Below are positions 48,085 through 56,422 of a stretch of 64,000 nt of DNA, in pieces; the stretch's first letter is position 1; each line of letters opens with the position of its first letter. The notes beneath the pieces are model-generated. The model had not been told where the DNA came from and made no database searches. It was given only the letters and a program-made list of their open reading frames with translations. The position numbers and the translations under genes were made by a program. Origin of the DNA: JALYXV01 sp963791545. GTDB taxonomy: Bacteria; Actinomycetota; Acidimicrobiia; Acidimicrobiales; Palsa-688. The stretch lies in the NCBI GenBank assembly GCA_963791545.1, contig CAWBSR010000017.1, forward strand, positions 558,001-622,000, read 5' to 3'.

Positions 48085-49200
48085 TCAGAGGTTGAAGAGC
48101 GCTCGCAGGCTGGGCGCCTGGGCGGCGGCGCCGAGCCGGCCCGGGAGGCCCAACAGCTCCTCGGTGGCGCCCAGCACCGCGAAGTGGTCGAACGGTTGGC
48201 TCACGACGGTGCCCGGATGCACCGCCGGGCCGATCATGAGGTTGGGCACCGGGCTGTACTCGTCCCACACCACGAGGATGGCGGTGGTGCCCTGGCGGTA
48301 GACCGGGCTGGTCAGGATCGAGGGCAGCTCGCCCGCCAACCAGGCGTCACCGGTGGCCACCGGGCAGTCATGGGTGTCGTGGCAGAGGTTCGGGGTGACG
48401 AACGCGAAAGTGGGCAGGTTTCCCGCGCCGAGGTCGGCCGCCAGTTGCGGGAAGGGCACGTCGTCGGCCTGGCAGGCCACCCGGTCCTCGCCGTTGGGCC
48501 CCACGTAGTAGGCGGCCGGGTTGTGCTTCACCGCGTAGCGGCCCCCCGCCGACGCCTGGCAGGGCTGGGTCATGTCCTCCTGATAGCTTCTCTCCGTTCC
48601 TCCCGCGGCCCGTACCTGCCGGAACAGGTTGTCGACGGTTAACGGATGGCTGGGCGGTGAGGCGTCGTCGGACATGCCCTGGGTCCCGCCCGAGGTCGCC
48701 CCGATGTAGTTGGGCAGAGAGGGGCTGCCCACATCGCGGTACGCGGTCGCAGTGGCGCACTGGGCCGCCAGCGACACCTCGTACGGCGCCGCGGCGCGGT
48801 CACCGAGGACCTGGGGCCAGCTGTGGTTTTCCATCCAGATCCAGATCACGTGCTGGTACCTGGCCGGCGGAGCGGCCGCCCACCCACAGGGGCCGGGGGC
48901 GGAAGGGGCCGTCGTCGGGGCGGGCAGCGTCGAGTGGGAGAGGGTCGAGGATGGGAGCGGCGCCGCGGACCGCGACTTGGGGGGGGAGGGGGAGCAGCCG
49001 CCCAGCGCCGCCAGGAATACGACGATGAACGGGAGAACGACGATGGCCGAACGAGATGGGCGGAGGTGGCCGGCCGGACTTGCAGACCGGCCGGCCAACT
49101 CCGCAACCCCCGCCCCCTGCGTGGCACCAGTCGGCGCTGGCGGCACTGCCTCGGTGCCACATTCAGGGAACATGTGGGGGCCCCTGAAGGGGGAACGCAC
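48085..49200 (-). CDS. Secreted phosphoesterase (acid phosphatase/phospholipase C-like) lipoprotein
   Basis: 371 residues. The hydrophobic stretch IVVLPFIVVFLAALGGC ends in a lipobox, so it is probably a lipoprotein. HVIWIWMENHSW is the metal-site opening of the phosphoesterase family (PF04185-type), with DVGSPSLPNYIGATSGGTQG, FVTPNLCHDTHDCP and VVWDEYSP as further metal-binding strands. Such enzymes cleave phosphomonoesters or phospholipids outside the cell. The first 50 residues are unlike a signal peptide, so a later start (ATG 49173 or GTG 49146) is likely. Confidence 0.82.
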   Translation of the reverse strand: MRSPFRGPHMFPECGTEAVPPAPTGATQGAGVAELAGRSASPAGHLRPSRSAIVVLPFIVVFLAALGGCSPSPPKSRSAAPLPSSTLSHSTLPAPTTAPSAPGPCGWAAAPPARYQHVIWIWMENHSWPQVLGDRAAAPYEVSLAAQCATATAYRDVGSPSLPNYIGATSGGTQGMSDDASPPSHPLTVDNLFRQVRAAGGTERSYQEDMTQPCQASAGGRYAVKHNPAAYYVGPNGEDRVACQADDVPFPQLAADLGAGNLPTFAFVTPNLCHDTHDCPVATGDAWLAGELPSILTSPVYRQGTTAILVVWDEYSPVPNLMIGPAVHPGTVVSQPFDHFAVLGATEELLGLPGRLGAAAQAPSLRALFNL

Positions 49201-49227
49201 GACGAGGCGCAGACTTGCGGAGAATTT

Positions 49228-50913
49228 CTACCGACCCCCTGCGATCCAGTCCTCGACCGCGTCGCGCAGGACCGGGAGGCTCACCGATCCCGATCCGAGC
49301 ACGGCGTCGTGGAAACCCTTGATGTCGAACCGGGGTCCGAGGGCGGTCCGGCCCACGTCCCGGAGGCCGATGATCTCCCGCTGGCCCACCTTGTAGGCCA
49401 GGGCCTGGCCGGGCATGGCGATGTAGCGATCGACCTCGACTTCGACTTCGGCACGCGACATCGGGGTGTGGGCGACCATGAACTCGATCGCTTGGTGGCG
49501 CGACCAGCCCATGGCGTGGAGCCCGGAGTCCACGACCAGCCGGCAGGAACGCAACGAATCGGCGCTGAGCATCCCGAGCCGGTCCAGGTCACCGGGATAG
49601 AGGCCCATTTCCTCGGCGAGGCGTTCCGAGTACAGGCCCCAACCTTCGCAGTAGGCGGCGTTGGCAAGGGAGAAGCGCCGAAACCGGGGCAGCTCGCACA
49701 ACTCCGAGGCGATCGTGAGCTGCAGATGGTGGCCCGGTATGGCCTCGTGGAACGCCACCGACGCCGCTTCGTAACGAGGCTTGTTCTCGGGGTGGTGGGT
49801 GTTGACGAAGTACGTCCCGCTCCTTGATCCGTCCGGGGCTGGGGGGACGTAATAGGCGCCCGGCGAGTCGGCGGCCAGGTATTCGGGAACCGGCTCGATC
49901 ACGCAGGGCGTCCGCGGGAGCCGGCCGAACCAGTCGGCCATCGCCGCCGAGGCGGAATCCAGGATCGTTTGGGCGGCGTCCATGATCTCGTCAGGTGTGC
50001 GGAAGCGGAGGCTCTTGTCGTGGCGCAGCCGTTCGAAGACCTCGGCCGGCTCGGCGAGGCCGAGGAGCCGGCCGGCCACGTCCGCGTACTCGCCCGGCAA
50101 CTTGCCGGTCACCTCGGACAGGCCGAACTGGTGGACCTCGTCGGGCGTGAGGTCGAGGCTGGTGTGGTGGCGCATCAAGGTGGCGTAGATCTGCGGTCCG
50201 TCCTTGAGCCATCCCAGGCCGCAGTGGTCGTCATCGCGGGCGATTGGGAGCAGGTGGTCACGCAGGAGCCTCGCCATCCGGCGATAGGCGGGGCGGACGT
50301 CGTCACGGACCGCCTCCTGGAGGGCAGCCCGCCACTTGGTCTCTTCGACCCACCCCTCGGGGCCCTTCAGTTGCGCGAACACATCGGTCTCGAGGGGCGA
50401 GGCCAGGTAACCCTCAGTCACGTTGAGCGAGCGGTTGACGCACACCCGGGCCGGGGGGCGGCCGGCCGCGGCGCCATCGAGGAAGCGTTGACCGGCCTGC
50501 TGGAAGGCACGCGGGATCTGGCGTAACCGGGCCACGAGCTTCCAGGCCGATTCCGGATCCGGGGCTGACACCAGCGAGGCCGAGATCAGCAGGCCCACGT
50601 GATAGCTCGTCATCTGGTCGGACTGCAGCTCGGCCAGGCGCTCGTCGATGCCGGCCATGGCGTCGCCGATCTCCTGGTCCAGCTGGCGGCACGTGGCCCG
50701 GTCGACGCGGTCGAGGCCCGACCTGTCCCGCGCTGACACCCGCTCGGCCAGATCCGACCACCGACGACGTAGCTGCTGCTCGCCGGGGGCCGACAGGTCC
50801 TCGATGCGATCGTCGTAGCGGTGGTCGCCCAGGATGGTCGCCATCGTCGGACTCGTCTCTAGGAACGTCTCCCAGTACTCCTCTGCGAGCGCGCCTACCT
50901 GGTCGTCGGGCAT
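49228..50913 (-). CDS. DUF885 family metallopeptidase-like protein
   Basis: 561 residues. VAFHEAIPGHHLQLTIASEL carries HExxPGHH, the zinc-binding signature of DUF885, related to M3/M32-type peptidases. CEGWGLYSERLAEEMGLY gives the third ligand region (E-x-W-x-x-Y). There is no signal peptide. The N-terminus (PDDQVGALAEEYWETFLETS) is normal for the family, with YWE and the P-T-x-A-T stretch. It starts 32 bp from the divergent ligase. Peptidase activity is inferred from the motif only. Confidence 0.88.
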   Translation of the reverse strand: MPDDQVGALAEEYWETFLETSPTMATILGDHRYDDRIEDLSAPGEQQLRRRWSDLAERVSARDRSGLDRVDRATCRQLDQEIGDAMAGIDERLAELQSDQMTSYHVGLLISASLVSAPDPESAWKLVARLRQIPRAFQQAGQRFLDGAAAGRPPARVCVNRSLNVTEGYLASPLETDVFAQLKGPEGWVEETKWRAALQEAVRDDVRPAYRRMARLLRDHLLPIARDDDHCGLGWLKDGPQIYATLMRHHTSLDLTPDEVHQFGLSEVTGKLPGEYADVAGRLLGLAEPAEVFERLRHDKSLRFRTPDEIMDAAQTILDSASAAMADWFGRLPRTPCVIEPVPEYLAADSPGAYYVPPAPDGSRSGTYFVNTHHPENKPRYEAASVAFHEAIPGHHLQLTIASELCELPRFRRFSLANAAYCEGWGLYSERLAEEMGLYPGDLDRLGMLSADSLRSCRLVVDSGLHAMGWSRHQAIEFMVAHTPMSRAEVEVEVDRYIAMPGQALAYKVGQREIIGLRDVGRTALGPRFDIKGFHDAVLGSGSVSLPVLRDAVEDWIAGGR

Positions 50914-50951
50914 CCCTCGACGCTACGCGGGCGCCGCCGGCCCGGTTGGCC

Positions 50952-52499
50952 ATGAGCCGCCTAACCCACGCCGACGGCGCCGGCTGCGGCAGGATCACAC
51001 CCGACATGCTGCTCGCCGACGTGGTCGCTACCTGCTCGCTGGTCGCGGGAACCCCTTCCCGGTCGGCGAAAGTGGCTGCCCTGGCCGCCCTGATCGGGCG
51101 GGTCCCGCCGGAGGAGGTCGAGGCGGTCGTCGCCGCCCTGGCCGGGGAGCCCCGGCAGGGGAAAATCGGAGTCGGTTGGGCCGCCTTGATGACCGCCGCC
51201 GACGGCGCGGCGTCCGATGATGGACCTCCACTGACCATCGCCGACCTCGACGTGGCGCTCAGTGCACTGCGGGCCCTGGGGGGACCTGGCTCCGGTGCCG
51301 CGAGGACAGGAATGCTCGCTCGGCTCCTCACCCGGGCCAGCGCCGAGGAGGCGCTGTTCATCCGGCGCCTGTTGTTGGGGGAGTTGCGCCATGGGGCCCT
51401 GGAAGGCGTCGTCACCGACGCTGTGGCCCGGGCCGCCGGGGTGCCTGTCGAGACCATGCGCCGGGCGGTGATGCTGGGCGGCAATCTGGCTCGGACCGCG
51501 GTGGTCGCGCGCGCCGAGGGGGCGGCAGGGCTGGCTGCCATGGGGCTGCAGGTGCTGCGGCCCGTCCAGCCGATGCTGGCGTCGAGCGCGGCCAGCGTCG
51601 CCGAGGCGGTGACGGGACCATCGTCGGTGGAATGGAAGCTCGACGGAGCCCGAGTCCAGGCTCACCGGGTGGGGGTGGAGGTGCGCCTCTTCACCCGCAA
51701 CCTCAACGATGTGACGGCCCGGTTGCCGGGCGTGGCGGCCCTGGTGCGGGCCATGCCGGCCGCCTCCCTCGTTCTCGACGGCGAGGTCATCGGGCCCGAT
51801 ATGTTCCAGGACACCATGAGCCGCTTCAGCGGCAGCGGGGGCGGCCCGGAACTCTCCGTGTGGTGGTTCGACTGCCTCCACGCCGACGGCGTTGACCTTC
51901 TGGACCGGCCGCTGGCGGAGCGGCGGGCCGTCCTGGAGCGCCTGGTGGGCGTCGGTGCGGTACCGGCCACCGTGACCGACGATCCGGCGGTGGCCCAGCG
52001 CTTCCTCGACGACGCGGTGGCAGCCGGCCACGAGGGCATCGTGGTCAAGGCGGCCGACTCCCGCTACGAGGCGGGGCGGCGAGGCCAGGCGTGGAAGAAG
52101 GTCAAGCCGGTGCGCACCTTGGACCTGGTGGTGCTGGCCGCAGAATGGGGTCACGGGCGGCGCCGGGCGTGGCTGTCCAATCTCCACCTCGGCGCCCGCA
52201 ATCCCGACGGGGGGTTCGTGATGCTGGGCAAGACCTTCAAGGGCCTGACCGACGAGATGCTGGGATGGCAGACCGAGCGCCTGCTGGCGTCGCAGACCGC
52301 CACCGTGGGCCCCGTGGTGCACGTCCGGCCGGAACTGGTCGTCGAGATCGCCTTGGACGGGGTTCAGGTTTCCACCCGCTATCCGGGGGGGGTGGCGCTG
52401 CGCTTCGCCCGGGTGCGCCGGTACCGCCAAGACAAGTCGGCGGAAGACGCCGACGTCATCGACGACGTTCGTGCCATGCTCCCGCACCATGTTTCGTGA
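50952..52499 (+). CDS. ligB: ATP-dependent DNA ligase (LigB type)
   Basis: About 515 residues. An N-terminal DNA-binding domain precedes the nucleotidyltransferase domain. The adenylated lysine is in VEWKLDGARVQAHR (KxDGxR, about residue 229), with LDGEVIG, WWFDCLHADG, EGIVVKAADSRYEAGRRG and WKKVKP as motifs III to V. An OB-fold C-terminal domain ends the protein. This is the accessory actinobacterial ligase (like mycobacterial LigB), not the essential NAD-dependent one. ATG 51006 (start MLLADVVA) matches family N-termini better and may be the true start. Confidence 0.92.
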   Translation: MSRLTHADGAGCGRITPDMLLADVVATCSLVAGTPSRSAKVAALAALIGRVPPEEVEAVVAALAGEPRQGKIGVGWAALMTAADGAASDDGPPLTIADLDVALSALRALGGPGSGAARTGMLARLLTRASAEEALFIRRLLLGELRHGALEGVVTDAVARAAGVPVETMRRAVMLGGNLARTAVVARAEGAAGLAAMGLQVLRPVQPMLASSAASVAEAVTGPSSVEWKLDGARVQAHRVGVEVRLFTRNLNDVTARLPGVAALVRAMPAASLVLDGEVIGPDMFQDTMSRFSGSGGGPELSVWWFDCLHADGVDLLDRPLAERRAVLERLVGVGAVPATVTDDPAVAQRFLDDAVAAGHEGIVVKAADSRYEAGRRGQAWKKVKPVRTLDLVVLAAEWGHGRRRAWLSNLHLGARNPDGGFVMLGKTFKGLTDEMLGWQTERLLASQTATVGPVVHVRPELVVEIALDGVQVSTRYPGGVALRFARVRRYRQDKSAEDADVIDDVRAMLPHHVS

Positions 52500-53031
52500 T
52501 CGCGCCGGTTTGAGGGCGCCGCCCGTGATGGCTGCTCTGGTCAGGCCGGTCGGGCCGGTCGGGCCGGTCAGGCCGGTCAGGCCGGTGGGGGCCACCCTCT
52601 TTATGACGGCCCTTGTCTTTCTTCTCGGGGTGGCCGGGTGTCAGGGGGCCAGTACAGCCGGGCCCGCGGTCTCCGGCGGGTCCAACCCGCCGACCACGGT
52701 CCCGGTGGCCACCACCGCGTCGACCGCCCCCCCGGTCACGGTTTACCGCGCCAGCGCCCCGCAGTCCTCGCAGGACCTGGCCGGAGCCCACCTGGTGGCG
52801 GCCTGGAAGGCCGGGGACCGGGCGGTAGCCCTTACTGACGCCACCCCGGCCGCGGTGGACGCCGTGTTCGCCCAGAGGTATCCGGCGGGTGGACTGCAGC
52901 CCCGCGGGTGTTCGGTACCGGTGGCCGGCCCCGCCCACTGCATCTACCGCCTCCCCAATGGGACTGCGGTGGCGCTGACGGCGGAAAACGGTCCCGGGGG
53001 CTGGTTCGTCTCCATGGCTCGTTTCGAGTGA
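52489..53031 (+). CDS. Putative lipoprotein with repeat in the signal region
   Basis: About 180 residues, family not recognised. The hydrophobic stretch TLFMTALVFLLGVAGC ends in a lipobox Cys, followed by a Ser/Thr/Pro linker and a small domain with two further Cys (RGCSVPV and HCIYRLP), likely a disulfide. Immediately before the hydrophobic core, a 9-bp repeat encodes VGPVGPVRPVRPVG, which is foreign to signal peptides. ATG 52489 overlaps the ligase end by 11 bp; ATG 52528 is an alternative. It is probably cotranscribed with the ligase by read-through. Confidence 0.65.
   Translation: MFRDRAGLRAPPVMAALVRPVGPVGPVRPVRPVGATLFMTALVFLLGVAGCQGASTAGPAVSGGSNPPTTVPVATTASTAPPVTVYRASAPQSSQDLAGAHLVAAWKAGDRAVALTDATPAAVDAVFAQRYPAGGLQPRGCSVPVAGPAHCIYRLPNGTAVALTAENGPGGWFVSMARFE
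52544..52588 (+). repeat. 9-bp tandem repeat GGCCGGTCR, five copies
   Basis: Five units of GGCCGGTCG or GGCCGGTCA, the last altered, encoding Val-Gly/Arg-Pro units next to the lipoprotein signal core. Confidence 0.9.
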
Positions 53032-53033
53032 CA

Positions 53034-53067
53034 TGAAGAGTGGTCCCCCGCGGGGGACCACTCTTCA
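53034..53067 (+). terminator. Perfect 34-bp palindrome, bidirectional terminator
   Basis: Arms TGAAGAGTGGTCCCCCG and its exact reverse complement meet at CG with no spacer. It begins three bases after the lipoprotein stop and faces the end of the ferritin-like gene, so it sits exactly where a shared terminator is expected. There is no T tract. A strong hairpin with a CGCG or GCGC tip would form in either RNA. Confidence 0.75.
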
Positions 53068-53099
53068 CACAGCCGTTCACATCCGAACTACACCTTGGG

Positions 53100-53951
53100 C
53101 TAGCCGATGGTGTCGCTCAATGGCCGGGCACCCGAAGTCTTGGCAAAGGCATCCGGAACCGGGTAATCGCCGAGGACAAAATGCAGGATGGCGCTGTGCT
53201 GCATTTCCACGGGCTGGATGGTGGCCGCGATCTTGATGGCGCTCGCAGCTTGCAGCGCATTCTGGATGGCATTCAGGTAGGTGGCGGCCGCCGCGTCCTC
53301 GAGACCCAAGGCGAACTTGGCCAAACCCGGAATGTCCTTCACGGCGGCGAACCCGGGGGTGACGACGGCATCCTTCACCGTGGTGTCGACCCCGGAAATC
53401 GCCGTCTTGCCGGCGCCGGTGATGATGGAGTTCCACGCAGCCGCGTGGTCCTTGTGCTGTCCTTGTACCGTCGTCGCGAACTTGGCGATAGCGGGGGGAA
53501 CAGCGCCCAACTTGCCAGCTGTGGCGGCATCGAGTCCCGCCTGGTAGGTGGCGACAGCCAGGTTCTCGAGGCTGGCCGCCAGAGCTGCCACGGCCAGGTC
53601 ACCCGTGTAGGGATTGCCCTTGCCGACACCGCCGGAGGTGGCGCCGGCTGCCGTCGTGCTGCTGGTTCCGCCCACGGACGTCTTGGACTTGGAGCAGGCG
53701 GCCAGTAGCAAGCCACCGACACCGAGGCCGGCACCGATCACAAAGCCTCGGCGGCTGGGCCCACGCCGAGCATCCGCGCCGGCGCCCGCAGGGTCGGCGT
53801 CGGCCCGGAGCTCATGGCTGAGCTCGGAGTACTCGGCGGCCGCCTCGTGCATGGCCGGCAGGGTGGCGTGGTGGATCTCGTCGAGATCCTTGGTCATGAC
53901 AATGAGCTCGCGCTCGCTGATCTGCATCTCGTTGTCTCCGCGCTTGGTCAT
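53100..53951 (-). CDS. Tat-exported ferritin-like lipoprotein
   Basis: 283 residues. An N-terminal cytoplasmic segment of about 65 residues precedes a Tat-like signal (SRRGFVIGAGLGVGGLLLAAC) ending in a lipobox Cys. The mature part is a four-helix ferritin-like domain with Glu and His at metal-binding spacing (SLENLAVATYQAGLD, VQGQHKDHAAAW, LEDAAAATYLNAI, VEMQHSAILHFV). Such proteins may bind or oxidise metal at the cell surface; function is unproven. It follows a paralogous gene with an ATGA overlap, forming a two-gene operon. Confidence 0.8.
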   Translation of the reverse strand: MTKRGDNEMQISERELIVMTKDLDEIHHATLPAMHEAAAEYSELSHELRADADPAGAGADARRGPSRRGFVIGAGLGVGGLLLAACSKSKTSVGGTSSTTAAGATSGGVGKGNPYTGDLAVAALAASLENLAVATYQAGLDAATAGKLGAVPPAIAKFATTVQGQHKDHAAAWNSIITGAGKTAISGVDTTVKDAVVTPGFAAVKDIPGLAKFALGLEDAAAATYLNAIQNALQAASAIKIAATIQPVEMQHSAILHFVLGDYPVPDAFAKTSGARPLSDTIG

Positions 53952-54808
53952 TGAACGGCTCCCTCAGTGGCCGGGCGAGCCATGTCGAGGCCGTAGAAGG
54001 AGCGGGGGAATCCCACCGAGCCAGCCGCTTCGGGCAGCTTGTCGGCGGGCGGGGGGATGGTGATCAGCTGAGGTGCGCCTCCGCCGAGCAGTGCGGCCAC
54101 TGCCAGCAGGACCGACACGTGCTGGGCCTCGACGCCCATGATCGACGAGAAGGCGTTGCGCAGGCCCTTGTCGCTGACCGCAGCCGTCTCCAGGGCGTAG
54201 GTCTCGGCGGCCACATTCTCCAGGACGGCGGCAAAGTTGACCACGTCGAGGGGGGACTTCAGCTTGGGCAGCTCGGGGACAACAACGCTGTTGTACACGG
54301 GCATGTCCAGGCCGGTCTGCGGCTTGCCACCGAGATTCATGACCGCGGCATTGAAGGCCGCGGCATGGGCGGTGTGCTGCTGGATGGTCTGGGTGACGAA
54401 CACCGTGACCGTAGGCCCGGCGGGAGCCGGGATGTTCTTCATGAACGGCAACCCGGCCGCCACGTTGTACACCTTGATCGCCAGGTTCTCGATCGAGGCC
54501 GCAGTCTGGCCCGCCTGGATGTCCATGGTGCTGTCGGCGAAGGCGGGCTGGGTGAACATCTGGTAGAGGCCGGCGCCGAGCGCCGTGCCCGCCACCGCGC
54601 CCACACCCTTGAGGCCGGTGCCGAGCAAACGGCGCCGCTCGATGTGGTAGGCCCGTGTCTCCTCGGGGTCGAAACCGCCAGTGGACTGGCGCTCCAATCC
54701 TTGCTCGACGACGTCAGCCAGGCCACTCTTGGTGGTCTTCATGGCGTCGGACTGAATATCTGCGGACTCTTCGATCAGTGATCGCAGAGCCCGGTCGTCA
54801 ACTGACAC
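53948..54808 (-). CDS. Ferritin-like protein with Tat-type signal
   Basis: 286 residues, same plan as the next gene. The twin-Arg stretch ERRRLLGTGLKGVGAVAGTA lies about 57 residues in, then a ferritin-like bundle: SIENLAIKVYNVAAG, IQQHTAHAAAFNAAV, LENVAAETYALETAA, VEAQHVSVLLAVAAL. The Glu and His pairs are where a di-metal site would lie. There is no lipobox. GTG 54808 has GGGAGG six bases upstream. It may pair with its neighbour as a heteromer. The unusual length before the Tat motif is shared by both. Confidence 0.8.
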   Translation of the reverse strand: MSVDDRALRSLIEESADIQSDAMKTTKSGLADVVEQGLERQSTGGFDPEETRAYHIERRRLLGTGLKGVGAVAGTALGAGLYQMFTQPAFADSTMDIQAGQTAASIENLAIKVYNVAAGLPFMKNIPAPAGPTVTVFVTQTIQQHTAHAAAFNAAVMNLGGKPQTGLDMPVYNSVVVPELPKLKSPLDVVNFAAVLENVAAETYALETAAVSDKGLRNAFSSIMGVEAQHVSVLLAVAALLGGGAPQLITIPPPADKLPEAAGSVGFPRSFYGLDMARPATEGAVQ

Positions 54809-54870
54809 AGGTTTCCTCCCTCTTGGTCACTCCGGGGTGGATGCGACCTCTAAACGAGCCGATATCGAAT

Positions 54871-54894
54871 AACGCCGGAGTTGTCGATGTTTCC
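54871..54894 (-). promoter_or_regulatory. Possible ECF-sigma promoter of the ferritin-like operon
   Basis: On the minus strand GGAAAC (54889-54894) and CGTT (54871-54874) are 14 bases apart, near the GGAA-N16-CGTT pattern of stress sigma factors. It would start transcription about 55-60 nt before GTG 54808. The match is short and could be chance. Confidence 0.3.
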
Positions 54895-54969
54895 GCCGGA
54901 TGATTTCCGGTATTCGACTTCCTCCGATTTACTCTTCGGGGCTATAGGCCATTCTGGATGAGGAAGGGT

Positions 54970-55416
54970 TTACAGGGAGAGGGGGCGGATGGGGGCCAGA
55001 ACTGTTTCGGGATGCTCGCTCCAATCGACTCCCGGGACGTCGATGTACAGCTCGATCTCGTTGCCGTCGGGATCGTAGATGTAGACGCTGTGGGAGACGG
55101 TGTGGTCGGACGTTCCCGCGATCGTCACGCCGGCGGCTTGTACCGCCGCCAGGGCGCGGCGCAGCTCGTCGTCGCTGTCCCCGACCTTGAGGCCGAAATG
55201 GTAGAGGCCGAGGTGACGGCCCCGGGGGAGGGGCGCGGCGCCGGCGCCGACTTCGATGAGCAGCAGTTCATGGTGGGTCCGCCCGCTGGAGAAGGCGGCC
55301 ACGGGCAGCCCCTCGGGGCTGATCTGTTTCCACCCGAGGACGTCGCGATAGAAGGCTGCCGATTGCTTCACGTCCCGCACATACAGCACCAGGTGCCCGA
55401 GTTCCTTGATCTCCAT
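54970..55416 (-). CDS. VOC-superfamily (glyoxalase/dioxygenase-like) protein
   Basis: 148 residues. Two beta-alpha-beta-beta-beta modules: KELGHLVLYVRDVKQSAAFY and LGLYHFGLKVGDSDDELRRA. The likely metal ligands are His8, the His in LYHFGLKV and the Glu in GNEIELYID. It resembles bleomycin-resistance/extradiol-dioxygenase-like proteins. The substrate is unknown, and detoxification is one option. It is 46 bp from the ferredoxin gene on the same strand. Confidence 0.85.
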   Translation of the reverse strand: MEIKELGHLVLYVRDVKQSAAFYRDVLGWKQISPEGLPVAAFSSGRTHHELLLIEVGAGAAPLPRGRHLGLYHFGLKVGDSDDELRRALAAVQAAGVTIAGTSDHTVSHSVYIYDPDGNEIELYIDVPGVDWSEHPETVLAPIRPLSL

Positions 55417-55462
55417 GCCTTCGGGAACCGCGATGTCGGCGCCGGCATTCCGCCGGGCGTGA

Positions 55463-55666
55463 TCAGCTCTCGTGACCCAGCAGCAGGGCCAGGGTGGGGC
55501 AGGCCTCAGCGGCCCGCCGGGCGTGGGCCTCGAGGTGGGGCGGGATCGGGGTGGGGTCGATGATCGGATAGCCCCATTCGTCGAGGGTGATCCCCTCGGG
55601 GAACAGCTCGGCGCACAAGCCGTGGCGCTTGCACTGAATCCAGTTGACGGCCAGCTTCACGGTCAC
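55463..55666 (-). CDS. Small ferredoxin, [3Fe-4S] type
   Basis: 67 residues. CKRHGLC (Cys12, Cys18) and the later CPTLAL give the three cysteines of the [3Fe-4S] ferredoxins common in actinobacteria, where they serve cytochromes P450 and other oxidoreductases. The start is GTG 55666, seven bases after the stop of the ferric-reductase-like gene. The pairing suggests it exchanges electrons with that membrane cytochrome. No P450 is in the window. Confidence 0.88.
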   Translation of the reverse strand: MTVKLAVNWIQCKRHGLCAELFPEGITLDEWGYPIIDPTPIPPHLEAHARRAAEACPTLALLLGHES

Positions 55667-55673
55667 GGGGAGC

Positions 55674-56387
55674 TCAACCCCCGACCGAAGACGTGGACGT
55701 GACCTCGGCCTTCGGGGTGCCCGCCCGGCTCGACCAGCCGGGCCGCAGCGGCCCCAGCACCAGCCACACCACTACCACGACGGGCACCAGCACGCTGGCG
55801 GCGCTCGCCAGCCATCGGGTCGAGGCATACGCCGGGCCCATGTCGCGGCTCTTCCAGAGTCGCCACCATACGGCCGCCAGGACGGCACCGAGGCAGGCCA
55901 GCGAGAGAAGGAGCACCCAGGGGACGACCGTGTCGGATCCGGTGCCGAACCCGTGGATCAGGGCGATGGGCCAGCAGGCGTAGCTGAACCAGTGGATGGC
56001 GCGCCAGGTCGGATAGCCCAACCGGCGGCGCAGAAGGCTGGTGATGACGACCGCCAGCAACAGGTCGAAGGCCACGGCGCCGAGCCCCAGCCAGAGGGGC
56101 CGGTAGCGGGAGACGAAGGGCAGGACCGAGTCCAGCCAGCCGATCGGGGCGAAGGTGTCCAGCACCGCGGTGGCGATGTGCACCCCGAGGAAGGCGACGA
56201 CCAGCAGCGAGATGTTGCGGTGCAGCCCCGCCGTGACAAAACGGGGCCAGTTAGGCCGGGCCCAGGTGCTGAACTCCAGCACGCCCAACAGCACCGAGGC
56301 GGTCAGTAGCAGCAGCGCCACCAGGCCGGTGCCGCGGGTGAGATACCACAACGCCTGGGTGTTGGTCACGGCGACCACGACCACCAT
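55674..56387 (-). CDS. Ferric-reductase-like transmembrane cytochrome b protein
   Basis: 237 residues, about six spans. Candidate haem ligands lie on two spans as HRNISLLVVAFLGVHIATAV and HWFSYACWPIALIHGFGTG, the His-x13-His spacing of the ferric reductase/YedZ superfamily. No FAD or NAD domain is attached, so electrons must come from a partner; a ferredoxin gene follows directly. The NuoF-like/ApbE operon 9 kb away could be functionally linked, since these families often occur together. ATG 56387 starts just after the thrS 3' end on the same strand. Confidence 0.82.
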   Translation of the reverse strand: MVVVVAVTNTQALWYLTRGTGLVALLLLTASVLLGVLEFSTWARPNWPRFVTAGLHRNISLLVVAFLGVHIATAVLDTFAPIGWLDSVLPFVSRYRPLWLGLGAVAFDLLLAVVITSLLRRRLGYPTWRAIHWFSYACWPIALIHGFGTGSDTVVPWVLLLSLACLGAVLAAVWWRLWKSRDMGPAYASTRWLASAASVLVPVVVVVWLVLGPLRPGWSSRAGTPKAEVTSTSSVGG

Positions 56388-56422
56388 TGTCGCCGCCCGC
56401 CTGGGTCCCAGGTGAGCGGGAA

